Both the position numbers and the translations under genes were made by a program. Of a stretch of 64,000 bases of DNA, positions 44,693 through 53,839 are shown piece by piece. The stretch's first letter is position 1, and every line of letters starts with the position of its first letter. The stretch is from a virus, in IMG/VR virus record IMGVR_UViG_3300045927_000329, positions 1-64,000 of that record; one strand, given 5' to 3'. The notes below the pieces were generated by a model. The model was not told where the DNA came from. It made no database searches and worked only from the letters and a program-made list of their open reading frames with translations.

Positions 44693-45826
44693 ATGCTCCT
44701 CTTCATGGACGGCGTCGGGCACTACGACTCCTCAGGCATCGGGGCGAAGTACTCGACCGTGGACGTGGCGAACTGCACCTGGACCGTCACGACCGAGGGG
44801 CGCTTCGGCAACTGCCTCAAGCGCGCTGCGACAGGCTCCTCCACCGCCTTCGTCGGCCATCTCGTCGTCGCGCCGCTGACCACGCGGCTCGCCCCGTGGT
44901 CCCCGCCCACCGGTGGCGTCTGCGGCTTCGCCATCAGGGTCGACAATCTCGCCCGCACCAACTATGCCCTCACCGCGGGGTACGACAACACCGACTTCTT
45001 CAGCGTGCGCGAAGGCGCGGGCTTCCACGTCAGCGCCGCGCTGAACAAAGACGGCACCTTCACGCTGATTCGCAACGAGACCGGTGTGGGGGGCAGCCTC
45101 GTCGTCCTCGCGCAGAGCAGCGAGGGCCTCACCAGCAACGCCTGGGCCTACGTCGAGTTCCGCTGGACGATCGACATCGCCGCGGGCACCTTCGACATCC
45201 GCGTCAACGGCGTCCCCGTCCTCACCTACACCGGGCGCACACGCTCGAACAATGTCCTCCATAGCAACCTCGGCGTGTGGAACGCCGTGCATCTGCTCGG
45301 CGCCGCCTCGGAGCCCTCGCCCTTCGCCGTCATGCGCATGTGCGATCTCTATCTCGCCGACCTCGCCTCGGCCGACCCCGACGACGTCAGCGACTTCCTC
45401 GGCGACGGCGTGATCCAGACCATCCTCCCGAACGGCGCGGGCGCCAGCTCCCTCTGGAGCCCGTCCTCGGGCGCCAACTGGGAGTGCGTCGACGATCGCC
45501 CCGCGCCCGACGGCGACGGCACGACCATCTCGGCCACCGCCACCGCCACTAAGGACACCTACCCCTTCGAGGACATCCCACCGGTCTCCGTCGTCAAGGG
45601 CATTCACGTCAACATCCTGGCGCGCAAGGAAGAAGAAGGCAGTGCCGTCCTCGCCCCCGTCGTGCGCCAGTCCGGCACCGACTACCTCGGCACGCCACAG
45701 GGGGTCGCCGGCATCACCTACGATCGCTACCTCACGCAGGCCTGGGACCTCAACCCGGCGACCAACGAGAAGTTCACCGCCGCCGAGGTCAACGGCGGCG
45801 AGTTCGGCGTCGTCAAAACCTTCTAG
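44693..45826 (+). CDS. concanavalin-like virion protein, paralogue A
   Basis: This 377-residue protein starts MLLFMDGVGHYDSSGIGAKY, then a lectin-like beta sandwich over about 200 residues. A C-terminal domain (FLGDGVIQTILPNGAGASSL, then GIHVNILARKEEEGSAVLAP) ends in a variant of NPATxxxFTAAEVN. The gene at 46248-47264 shares the order and motifs. These belong to a phage structural family of the tail region. Host binding is possible. Confidence 0.72.
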   Translation: MLLFMDGVGHYDSSGIGAKYSTVDVANCTWTVTTEGRFGNCLKRAATGSSTAFVGHLVVAPLTTRLAPWSPPTGGVCGFAIRVDNLARTNYALTAGYDNTDFFSVREGAGFHVSAALNKDGTFTLIRNETGVGGSLVVLAQSSEGLTSNAWAYVEFRWTIDIAAGTFDIRVNGVPVLTYTGRTRSNNVLHSNLGVWNAVHLLGAASEPSPFAVMRMCDLYLADLASADPDDVSDFLGDGVIQTILPNGAGASSLWSPSSGANWECVDDRPAPDGDGTTISATATATKDTYPFEDIPPVSVVKGIHVNILARKEEEGSAVLAPVVRQSGTDYLGTPQGVAGITYDRYLTQAWDLNPATNEKFTAAEVNGGEFGVVKTF

Positions 45827-45841
45827 CGGGGCGCGCGTGCG

Positions 45842-46222
45842 GTGAAGAGCATCGTCACGCAGCTCGCCGCCGAAGCCTTCACCGCCGCCCCCGCGGCGAC
45901 CCGCACGACCCAGCTCGCCACCGAGATCTTCCAGTCCCGTCCTACGGCCGCGCGCGCCACCCAGCTCGCCGTCGAGGTCTTCGTCCCGCGCCCGGTCCTG
46001 GCGCGCGCGACGCACGCGCTCGTGGAGGTCTACCAGGCGCGGGCGGCCTCCCTCGCCGCCACCTCCATCGCCGTCGAGGTCTTCGTCCCCGCGAGCGATC
46101 TGATCGGGGGGCTGCTGCCGCCGACCGTCTGCGACGGCGCGCTGCCGATCGACGCCGAGCCGCCAGGGGGGTCTTGCCCGCCCGCCTTCTTCGACCCAGA
46201 CTCCGACGAGAACTGGAGCTAG
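45842..46222 (+). CDS. protein of tandem TQxAxEV repeats
   Basis: This 126-residue protein with GTG start has five tandem units of about 16 residues (TQLAAEAF, TQLATEIF, TQLAVEVF, THALVEVY, TSIAVEVF), then a Pro-rich acidic tail. The unit reads as a beta strand plus short turn. Similar units end the protein at 47276-48181. It is probably a beta-rich tail fibre or linker. Function unknown. Confidence 0.68.
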   Translation: MKSIVTQLAAEAFTAAPAATRTTQLATEIFQSRPTAARATQLAVEVFVPRPVLARATHALVEVYQARAASLAATSIAVEVFVPASDLIGGLLPPTVCDGALPIDAEPPGGSCPPAFFDPDSDENWS

Positions 46223-46247
46223 GAGCCAGGAGCCAGGAGGTCTCGCC

Positions 46248-47264
46248 GTGGCGCTGCTCTTCCTCGATAGCTTCGACCACTACACCACCGCGCAGCTCAC
46301 CGACAAGTGGACCAGCGGGAGCGGCACCATCACGGCCGGTCGCCACGGCAACGGGATCAACAGCCCGGACTGCAACGTCTCCACGTTCACCCCCGCGAGC
46401 GGGCGCGTGCTGTTGGGCGTGGCGTTCAACCCGAATAACACCTTCGAGCAGCTCTTTCGGATCGGGGCGCTCAACGGGCCGGAACTCTTCACGCTCCGCA
46501 CGCGCAACGACGGCGGCCTCGAATTCGGCGCGGCCAGTGGCAGCGCGTTCTCGCCGGGAGCGGGCCTCATCTTCCTCACCCAGTGGCACTACATCGAGCT
46601 GGACGTCACCTTCGTCGTGACCTTCAGCACGCCCTACTACACCGTCACCGCCTCTGCGGTGAAGGCCTACGTGGACGGCGCGCTCTCGCTCGACGATGCC
46701 AGCGGGCTGCACACGGGAGTGCTGGAAGCGATCCCGACCTACGGCTGGAACAGCGTCGGCCTGGGCTCCAACTTCACCTCCAGCACGTTTGACGACTTCT
46801 ACCTGTGCGACGGCAGCGGCCCGGCGCCGTGGAACGCCCCGCTCGGCGACGTCCGCATCTCCGTCATCCGGCCCAACGGTGTGGGCGCCGCGACCGCCTG
46901 GACGCCGATCGGCGCGGCCACCAACTACGGCGCCTGCGCCGACCTCACGCCCGACGACGACACCACCAAGGTCACTGCCGCGACCGCCGGCCTCTCCGAC
47001 CTCTACCAGATGGAAGACCTCAACACCGACAACACGATCATCGGCGCGCAGCTGCTCGTCGCCTCCCGGCGCACCGAGGAAGGCTTTGCGAACCTGGCGC
47101 CGCTCCTCCGCCACGCGGGGGTGACCACGGCCCTGCCGGCGCGCGCGATCTCGCCGACCTACTTCTACCGCAACCGCGACTGCTTCGTGACGATGCCGAA
47201 CGGCGACCCGCTCACCGACGCCAACGTCAACGCGCTGCAGGCTGGCGTGCGCAGGACCTCCTAG
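46248..47264 (+). CDS. concanavalin-like virion protein, paralogue B
   Basis: This 338-residue protein starts MALLFLDSFDHYTTAQLTDK, matching the start of paralogue A, and has a comparable sandwich (GALNGPELFTLRTRNDGGLE). A C-terminal domain (VRISVIRPNGVGAATAWTPI, then LLVASRRTEEGFANLAPLLR) has the same order as paralogue A. The GTG start follows three AGGAGCC/AGGAGG repeats. Confidence 0.72.
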   Translation: MALLFLDSFDHYTTAQLTDKWTSGSGTITAGRHGNGINSPDCNVSTFTPASGRVLLGVAFNPNNTFEQLFRIGALNGPELFTLRTRNDGGLEFGAASGSAFSPGAGLIFLTQWHYIELDVTFVVTFSTPYYTVTASAVKAYVDGALSLDDASGLHTGVLEAIPTYGWNSVGLGSNFTSSTFDDFYLCDGSGPAPWNAPLGDVRISVIRPNGVGAATAWTPIGAATNYGACADLTPDDDTTKVTAATAGLSDLYQMEDLNTDNTIIGAQLLVASRRTEEGFANLAPLLRHAGVTTALPARAISPTYFYRNRDCFVTMPNGDPLTDANVNALQAGVRRTS

Positions 47265-47275
47265 GATCGGCACGA

Positions 47276-48181
47276 GTGGCGTTCGCGCGTGTCCAGGCGG
47301 CGCCCAAGGTGACCGGGGGGTCGGCGACCTCGATTCCCATCACCTTCTCGACGCCGCCCACGGTCGGCAACGGCATCATCGTCCCGGTCGTCACCTGGGG
47401 CGGCAATCTGACCGGCACGACCTGCGCCGACAATCGCGGCAACAGCTACAACGTCGCCGTCGCCTTCAAGCACACCGGCTCCGCCCCCGGCGTCGTCATC
47501 GCCTACTGCCCGAAGCTCGTCGCGACCGGCGGCCCGTTCACGATCACCGTCACCGTGGCGGCGGGTATCTACTGGGTCGGGACGGCTATCGAGGTCAGCG
47601 GCGTCGGGTCGGGGCTCAACGTCGATCGCACCGTCACGCGCCAGGACAACAGCGGTACGACGTTCCTCACCGACTCCACCGCCGCGCTCTTCAACGATGA
47701 GGTCTTCGCGTGCGCCGTCGTCTCCCTCGGCAGCGGGCAGGGCTCGCTCACCGTCGAGGGCGTCTCCCCGGCGTGGACGCAGGAAGTCGAAGACCTTTCC
47801 TTCACCTGGAGCGTCGGCGAGGTCGACACACGCGTCCTCACCGGCGTCGTCGGCACGCCGCAGAGCTGCAGCTGGGCGGGCACGACGGGCACGACCTCGG
47901 CGACGGCGCTCGCCTGCTTCTCGGCGGGCGTCGTCGTCGCTGCCGAGGTCGCTGTCACGCAGGTCCCGCTCGAAGTCGCCGCTCGCCTCCCGACCGACCT
48001 CGCCGTCACGCAGCTCCTCGTCGAGGCCGCCTGGCAGACCCGCGTCCTCCCCGCCACCCTCGACGCCACGCAGCTCCTCATCGAGATCCTCCACTACGAC
48101 CTCGGCGAGCCGCCGACCCCGCCGCGTCCGCCGCGGACCTCCGCCTGTCCGAAGACCCTGCCGCTCGACCGCGAGCGATAG
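47276..48181 (+). CDS. beta-rich virion protein with TQxxxEV tail
   Basis: This 301-residue protein with GTG start is beta-rich throughout (SIPITFSTPPTVGNGIIVPV, then GIYWVGTAIEVSGVGSGLNV). It ends in three units like those of 45842-46222 (VTQVPLEVAAR, VTQLLVEAA, ATQLLIEIL) and a Pro-rich tail. The fold suggests a small fibre or collar protein. Function unknown. Confidence 0.68.
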   Translation: MAFARVQAAPKVTGGSATSIPITFSTPPTVGNGIIVPVVTWGGNLTGTTCADNRGNSYNVAVAFKHTGSAPGVVIAYCPKLVATGGPFTITVTVAAGIYWVGTAIEVSGVGSGLNVDRTVTRQDNSGTTFLTDSTAALFNDEVFACAVVSLGSGQGSLTVEGVSPAWTQEVEDLSFTWSVGEVDTRVLTGVVGTPQSCSWAGTTGTTSATALACFSAGVVVAAEVAVTQVPLEVAARLPTDLAVTQLLVEAAWQTRVLPATLDATQLLIEILHYDLGEPPTPPRPPRTSACPKTLPLDRER

Positions 48182-48190
48182 CCGCAGCGC

Positions 48191-48211
48191 CTTAGGGGGG
48201 TCTTGCCGCCC
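48191..48211 (+). promoter_or_regulatory. late-promoter-like motif, copy 4
   Basis: CTTAGGGGGGTCTTGCCGCC lies 50 nt before the GTG of adaptor 2. It sits in the spacer between the lectin group and the second adaptor group. A weaker relative, CAGGGGGGTCTTGCCCG, is inside the end of the gene at 45842-46222. Confidence 0.48.
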
Positions 48212-48240
48212 GCCCCACCGCCTCACATCCTTCCTCCGAG

Positions 48241-48987
48241 GTGCCCTACTCGACCACCACGCTCGCCGACCTCCAGGCGCACATGGCGCAGCGCTGGGAC
48301 CAGGTGGTCTTCTGGACGCCGCTCGAAGCGCGCCTGGCGCTCAACGAGGCGCTGCGCGACTGGAACCTCCTGACCGGCCGCTGGCGTACGCGCGTCGCGC
48401 TCGACGTCCTCGGCCCCGACCCGGAGATCGCGCTCCCCAGCCTCCTCAGCTACTCGATGCGCGTCACCACCGTCGCCGGCAGCCCGCTCATCCCGACCTC
48501 GCTCTCCGAACTCGATCTCGGGCGCCCCTCCTGGCGCCTGGAGACCATCACCTCCGGCGGCGACGTCCCGACCGTCCCGACGCTCTGGGCGCCGGTGTCC
48601 CTGACCCGCATCGCCATCTGGCCGACCTACCCGGTCCTCAACGCCCTGGCGCTCCGCGCCGACGGCGTCCTCCGCACGCCGGTCCTCCTCGCCGGCAGCG
48701 ACCTGGTCGACCTCGGCGAAGAGATCATCGACGTCATCGTCGACATGGCGCTGCACGTCGCCGCCTTCAAGGAGGGCGGCACGCGCTGGCGCGCCACCCG
48801 GCCTTACTACGAAGCGTTCCTGCAGGCGGCCGCCGAGGAGAACAGCCTCCTGAAGCAGCACCAGGCCTACCGCCGCTGGGCCGGCCTCGACCGCCGCCGC
48901 GACCTCCAGCCCTCGACCGGCGCGCCGACCCAGCTCACTGGTCTGGCGACGCAGTTCTCCTCCCACGACACCGGCGCGGAGGAGTAG
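48241..48987 (+). CDS. head-tail adaptor-like protein 2
   Basis: This 248-residue protein with a GTG start. The helical start (LADLQAHMAQRWDQVVFWTP, then EARLALNEALRDWNLLTGRW) and helical end (LGEEIIDVIVDMALHVAAFK) frame a beta-rich centre, as in adaptor 1 and adaptor 3. It could be a neck or stopper ring component. Confidence 0.66.
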   Translation: MPYSTTTLADLQAHMAQRWDQVVFWTPLEARLALNEALRDWNLLTGRWRTRVALDVLGPDPEIALPSLLSYSMRVTTVAGSPLIPTSLSELDLGRPSWRLETITSGGDVPTVPTLWAPVSLTRIAIWPTYPVLNALALRADGVLRTPVLLAGSDLVDLGEEIIDVIVDMALHVAAFKEGGTRWRATRPYYEAFLQAAAEENSLLKQHQAYRRWAGLDRRRDLQPSTGAPTQLTGLATQFSSHDTGAEE

Positions 48988-48993
48988 CCAGCG

Positions 48994-49632
48994 ATGCTCG
49001 ACCGCGACCTCCTCGGCGAACTGCAGCTCGTGCTCATCGAGCCCTACGACGGTGGCGACACCTGGCCCTCGCTCATCTGGACGCGCGAGGAAGTCGTCGA
49101 CGCGGTCAACGCCGGCATCCGCGCGCTCGTCCGCGCCGTCCACCTCGACGTCGCCCGCACCGAGCTGCCCGTCGCGGCGCTCGCCACTTCGGTTGCACTT
49201 CCAACTGATTGGCTGGCCTCGGCCGCGCTCGTCTGGCGCGACGCGGCGACCGCCGTCCGCACGCCGCTCGGCCCGGTCGACAGCTTCGAGGGCGACCTCG
49301 CGCTCCCCGGCTGGGAGAGCACGCCCGGCCTGCCGCTCGGCTACGCCGACCTCGACGCGGCGACCCTGACCCTGCGCCTGGTCCCGACGCCCGCGGCCGC
49401 CGGCCTCCTCGAACTGCTCTACATCCGCGTGCCGCCGCTCGCGACCGGCGTCGCCCCCGGCGCCGACCTCCCCGTCGCCGAGGAGTTCGTCTCCGCGGTG
49501 AAGTACTCCGCGCTCGGGGCGCTCCTGCGCAAGGTCGGCCGCCTGCTCGATCCCGAGCGCGCCGCCTACTGCGAGCGCCGCACCGAACTCGCCGACGCGG
49601 CTGCCGCGATCCTCCTCGGAGGCTGGGCCTGA
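48994..49632 (+). CDS. head-tail adaptor-like protein 3
   Basis: This 212-residue protein has helices at the start (WTREEVVDAVNAGIRALVRA) and end (EEFVSAVKYSALGALLRKVG, then YCERRTELADAAAAILL) around a beta-rich core. It is similar in build to its upstream neighbour and followed by a TGATG overlap. Neck or connector role inferred. Confidence 0.66.
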   Translation: MLDRDLLGELQLVLIEPYDGGDTWPSLIWTREEVVDAVNAGIRALVRAVHLDVARTELPVAALATSVALPTDWLASAALVWRDAATAVRTPLGPVDSFEGDLALPGWESTPGLPLGYADLDAATLTLRLVPTPAAAGLLELLYIRVPPLATGVAPGADLPVAEEFVSAVKYSALGALLRKVGRLLDPERAAYCERRTELADAAAAILLGGWA

Positions 49633-49790
49633 TGCGCTACCACTGCCACTTCTGTGGAAAGTCGGTTACGTCCGAGCTGCCGGACGACACCGTCATCCGC
49701 GCGATCCTCGTCTGCCCCGAGTGCATCGAGGACAAGCGAATCGTCATCCCGGAGCCGGCTGAACTGCCGACGCTGGACGAGCTGTTCTGA
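49632..49790 (+). CDS. 52-residue zinc-ribbon protein
   Basis: Reads MRYHCHFCGKSVTSELPDDT, then LVCPECIEDK: a four-Cys zinc ribbon. It overlaps both neighbours by one base and lies between adaptor 3 and the tail hub. Small ribbons of this type are common in phage late operons, but their task is unknown. Confidence 0.7.
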   Translation: MRYHCHFCGKSVTSELPDDTVIRAILVCPECIEDKRIVIPEPAELPTLDELF

Positions 49791-52700
49791 TGGCCGAACA
49801 GATCTCCCGTCGATCGAACCCCGTCACCAGCGCCGGCTTCGAGCAGCCCTTCGAGACCCAGCCGGTGCGCTTCGGCAGCGGCACGCTCAACCTCAAAGAC
49901 AGCCTCGATGCGATGGAGGGGTGGACGCGCCTCACCAACGTCTGGCACGAGAACGAAGGCGAGGCGACCGCCCGCCCGGGCCAGGACTCCATCGCCAGCC
50001 ACGCCGGCTCCGGCCCCGTCTCCGCCGTCCGCAAGCTGCGCGACCCGGACTCCTCGACCTACACGCGCTTCTGGGGCGTCGGCGACACGCTGCAGCGCGG
50101 CGGCGAGGGCGCGACCACCGTGGTCGCTTCCGGCTTGAGCGGCCAGCCGCTCGCGCTGGTCCCGCACCGCCCGACCCTCAGCGGCGAGCCGTGGATGTTT
50201 GTCGGCGACAAGTCGAAGATGCTCAAGGTGCGCGCCGACGGGCTCGCCCTCCCCATCGGCCTGCCGATCCCGACCGCCCCGCCGACCCTCGCGCTCGCGC
50301 CCGAGTACCGCACCGCGATGGCGCAGTTCGAGTCGGCCGACGGCTCGCAGGCCTCGGCCTGGACCGGCACCGCCGGCACCAACCGCAAGGGCTACGCGTC
50401 CGGCATCCCGATCACCGTCGACGACACGACCGGCTACCAGGACGGCGCGGGCGCCGTGCGCTTCCGCACCACCGACAGCCCCCTGATGGAGACCGGCCTC
50501 ACCTACGACAGCTGGTGGGGCATGGCGCGCTCGCTCAACCTCAACACCCTCACCCAGGTCGGCGGCTCGGCCACCACGCCTGGCTCTGACGACGACCACA
50601 TCCACCTCTGGCTGCTCGTCAGCCACCCGCACACGATCGAAGAGGTCCGCCTCTACTTCGTCGTCAGCGACGACTTCAACCCGACCGTCCTCCCCGGCAC
50701 CTCGTACATGGACTCGGTCACCGGCGCGGCCAACACCAACGCCTACGTCAAGAGCTTCCGCAAGTCCGACTGGACGGCCTACCAGCAGGGGCGCGCCGAC
50801 CAGATCGAGGCAGCCGAGGCCGACCGCGTCCACCGGATGCGCACCGTGCCCGGCTACCGCTACGCCCCCGATTACCAGGATCTGCGCGACGTCGCCTACA
50901 GCATCTGGAAGTCGCGCCTCGATGCGGTCGATGCCAGCCGCACCGCCTCGCTCGAACTGCGCGGCGGCGCGCACCAGTGGCAGGAGTTCGGGTCGATCGG
51001 CGTGCCGCTGCGGCGCGGTGACTTCCAGCGCCTCGGCGAATCGCTCGACCGCGGCTGGGGCACCATCACCGGGATCATCGTCTACGTGCGCGTCACCCCG
51101 ACGCTCGCTGACCGCGTCCTGGAGATCGGCCTCGACGGCCTGTGGCTGACCGGCGGCTCCGGCCCCGACTCCACCGAGCCGGGCAACCAGCCCTACGACT
51201 ACCGCGTCACCAACTACGACCCGCGCACCGGCGCCGAGTCCAACGGCAACAAAGTCCCCGACCCGCTCGTCACCATCGACAGCGTCCGCCGCGGGATCGT
51301 CGTCGACCCGCCGGCCTACGGCGACGCCGCCGTGCGCCAACGCTTCTACCGGCGCGGCGGCTCGGTCAACGAGGACTGGTTCTTCGTCGGCCAGAACGAC
51401 TCCGACGGCGGCGCGTTCACCGACTCCGCCGAGGACGTCGAGGCGGCGACCGCCGGGGTCATCCCGACCGACCACTACCAGCCCGTCCCGACCCTCGACC
51501 CCGACACCGGCGAGGAGATCCTCGCCCAGCCGCTCCCGGCGCTCTGGGGCCCGCTCGAAGGGATGCTCCTCGGCTGCGGCGATCCGAACCGCCCCGGGCA
51601 TCTCTACTACTGTCTCGCCGGGCAGCCCGATCACTGGTCCGCCACTGGCAACGTCGAAGTGTGCGCGCCCTCCGAGGAGCTGATGAACGGCGGCCTTATC
51701 GGCCACCAGGGCTTCGTCTTCAGCCGCGCGCGCCTCTACCTCACCTATCCGAATCTCTCCGGTGGCCAGGGCGTCACCGCCACGCCCTCGCTCTGCACGC
51801 GCGGCCTCCTGGGCCGCTGGAGCTTCTGCTGCGGCCCAGGCGGCATCGTCTACTTCGTCGCCGAGGACGGCGTCTTCGCGACCAGTGGCGGCCCCGAGGA
51901 GTGGCTCTCTGAGGTCATCAACCCGCTCTTCTACGGCACCGCCGTCAACGGCTACCAGCCGATCGACAAGGCCGAGACGCACCTGATCCGCCTCACCGTC
52001 TGGGAGAACGATCTCTTCTTCCTCTACCCGGACACCGCGGGCGACATGCAGGTGCTGGTCTACTCGATCCTGCAGCGCCACTGGCGCCACTACCACTTCG
52101 CCAAGGAGCCCTCGGTCGTCCAGGGCGAGGACGAAGACATCCTCATCCTCGGCGGCCGCTCGACCTCCACGAGCTACACGCACGAAGGCCGCTCGGACGA
52201 CGGCGAGGCGATCGCCTGCGTCATGCGCACCGGCTCGGTCAGTGGCGGCCGGCGCGAGGAGAAGCTCTTCGGCGACGTCTTCCTCGACGCCGACACCGAC
52301 GACATCGACCTCACGCTGCAGATCTTCCTGAACGAGGAGACGCACGCCAACGTCGAGGAGCTGATCGCCGCCGACCTCGGACGCCGCCGCTTCCTCATCC
52401 ACGCCTTCGGCACCAACCCGCAGAAGGCGCACTCCATCGCCTTCGAGATGCGCTGGTCTTCCGCCGAGCGCGCGCCGATCCTCTACCAGGCCGGCATCGC
52501 CGTCACGCTGCAGCCCGACCTCACCAACACGCGCGTCACCAACTGGGACGACCTCGGGTCGCCGGACGAGGTCTGGCTGACCGGTGTCACGCTCGACTGC
52601 GACACCGGCGGGGCGGCCAAGACGATCCTCATCGAGCGCGACTTCGACGGCAGCCGCTCAACCGTGGCGACCTTCGACGTCACCGCGTCGAACCGGCACA

Positions 52701-53839
52701 AGTTCAAGTTCTCCTGGCCGGCGGTGCCCGCCAACCAGGTGCGCATCCGCCCGGACCCCAGCGACTGCGCGCCGTGGCTGCTCTACCGCGCCGACTGGAT
52801 CTACGTTCAGGAGCCGCCGCGCATCGCCAAGTGGGACATCCACTTCGAGAACCGCTGGGACCAGTACTACACGGGCCTCGATCTCTACTGCGACACGCGC
52901 GGCCAGGAGAAGCGCATCGAGGTCTGGGTCGACGAGACGCGCCTCACGCATCCGCACACCGGCGAGCCGTTCTGGCGCGTCACCGCCGCCGGCCGGCGCA
53001 CGGTCCACCTCACGCTCCCCTGGGGACGCGGCCACGTCTTCCGCTTCCTCGCCATCGACGAGCACCCGGGGCTGCTCTACACGCACCGCTGGCACCTGCA
53101 GGAGGAGCCGAGCGAGCAGTCGAACTGGAACCAGAACTTCAGCATCTACAACACGCACGCCGACAAGTGGCTGAAGGCGGTCATCTTCGAGTGCGACACC
53201 TTCGACCAGCCGAAGGCCGTCCAGGTGGAAGTCGACGGTCAGGTCGTCGAGACGCTCACCGTGCGCGCCAACGGCCGCAAGGTCGTGCAGCTCGCGCTCA
53301 GCCAGCAGGCGCTCGGGCGCGTCTGGCGCCTCTTCCCGGTCGACGCCGCGCCGGGGCGCCTCTACTCCGCCGAGCCGGTCTTCGACGAAGAGCCGTTCCA
53401 GCTCAATCGCTGGGAGACCCAGGAGACCAACCACAACCTCCCCGGCTGGTTCTACCCGCTCTACGCGCACATCACGCTCAAGTCCTCGGCGACCGTGACC
53501 CTCACCACGATCATCCAGCACAACCAGGTCGGCGGCACGACGACCCACAGCTACACCATCCCCTCGACCAGTGGGCAGAAGCAGCGGCGCTTCCTGCACG
53601 GCTTCCGCGCCACCAAGGGCGTGCTGATCAAGTACCTCCTCACCAGCCCGGAGCCCTTCTGGCTGTACCGCGAGGAGACCTCGATCGCCATCCAGCCGTG
53701 GGGCGCCTACGAGGCGATCCTCGTCCGCCCGTTCGGCAACGACGACCTCGACCCATCCCGCACGATGACGCACGCGGTCCTCGCCGCCGCCGCGACCGGC
53801 GGGGCCGTCCCGACCGCCTCCCCGGGTGAGGCGCCATGA
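49790..53839 (+). CDS. large tail hub / nozzle-like protein
   Basis: This 1349-residue protein follows the adaptors and precedes the fibre, the place of the tail nozzle in podovirus-type phages. The middle (about 540-860) shows WD-like or propeller-like strands with repeating G-x-L and YxT segments (HLYYCLAGQPDHWSATGNVE, then GLLGRWSFCCGPGGIVYFVA, then VLVYSILQRHWRHYHFAKEP). The last third has three clear tandem beta domains, each with a C-D-T near its start (about residues 935, 1030, 1135) and a W-rich end, then a fourth, more diverged one. This suits a hub to which fibres attach. No enzyme motif is seen. Confidence 0.72.
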   Translation: MAEQISRRSNPVTSAGFEQPFETQPVRFGSGTLNLKDSLDAMEGWTRLTNVWHENEGEATARPGQDSIASHAGSGPVSAVRKLRDPDSSTYTRFWGVGDTLQRGGEGATTVVASGLSGQPLALVPHRPTLSGEPWMFVGDKSKMLKVRADGLALPIGLPIPTAPPTLALAPEYRTAMAQFESADGSQASAWTGTAGTNRKGYASGIPITVDDTTGYQDGAGAVRFRTTDSPLMETGLTYDSWWGMARSLNLNTLTQVGGSATTPGSDDDHIHLWLLVSHPHTIEEVRLYFVVSDDFNPTVLPGTSYMDSVTGAANTNAYVKSFRKSDWTAYQQGRADQIEAAEADRVHRMRTVPGYRYAPDYQDLRDVAYSIWKSRLDAVDASRTASLELRGGAHQWQEFGSIGVPLRRGDFQRLGESLDRGWGTITGIIVYVRVTPTLADRVLEIGLDGLWLTGGSGPDSTEPGNQPYDYRVTNYDPRTGAESNGNKVPDPLVTIDSVRRGIVVDPPAYGDAAVRQRFYRRGGSVNEDWFFVGQNDSDGGAFTDSAEDVEAATAGVIPTDHYQPVPTLDPDTGEEILAQPLPALWGPLEGMLLGCGDPNRPGHLYYCLAGQPDHWSATGNVEVCAPSEELMNGGLIGHQGFVFSRARLYLTYPNLSGGQGVTATPSLCTRGLLGRWSFCCGPGGIVYFVAEDGVFATSGGPEEWLSEVINPLFYGTAVNGYQPIDKAETHLIRLTVWENDLFFLYPDTAGDMQVLVYSILQRHWRHYHFAKEPSVVQGEDEDILILGGRSTSTSYTHEGRSDDGEAIACVMRTGSVSGGRREEKLFGDVFLDADTDDIDLTLQIFLNEETHANVEELIAADLGRRRFLIHAFGTNPQKAHSIAFEMRWSSAERAPILYQAGIAVTLQPDLTNTRVTNWDDLGSPDEVWLTGVTLDCDTGGAAKTILIERDFDGSRSTVATFDVTASNRHKFKFSWPAVPANQVRIRPDPSDCAPWLLYRADWIYVQEPPRIAKWDIHFENRWDQYYTGLDLYCDTRGQEKRIEVWVDETRLTHPHTGEPFWRVTAAGRRTVHLTLPWGRGHVFRFLAIDEHPGLLYTHRWHLQEEPSEQSNWNQNFSIYNTHADKWLKAVIFECDTFDQPKAVQVEVDGQVVETLTVRANGRKVVQLALSQQALGRVWRLFPVDAAPGRLYSAEPVFDEEPFQLNRWETQETNHNLPGWFYPLYAHITLKSSATVTLTTIIQHNQVGGTTTHSYTIPSTSGQKQRRFLHGFRATKGVLIKYLLTSPEPFWLYREETSIAIQPWGAYEAILVRPFGNDDLDPSRTMTHAVLAAAATGGAVPTASPGEAP

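Noticed and set aside
49637-52432. 931-residue minus-strand open frame opposite the tail hub gene
   Set aside because: Same GC-shadow effect. Composition is Ala/Gly/Val/Asp/Arg-rich with no domain. The hub frame has tandem domains and proper overlaps.
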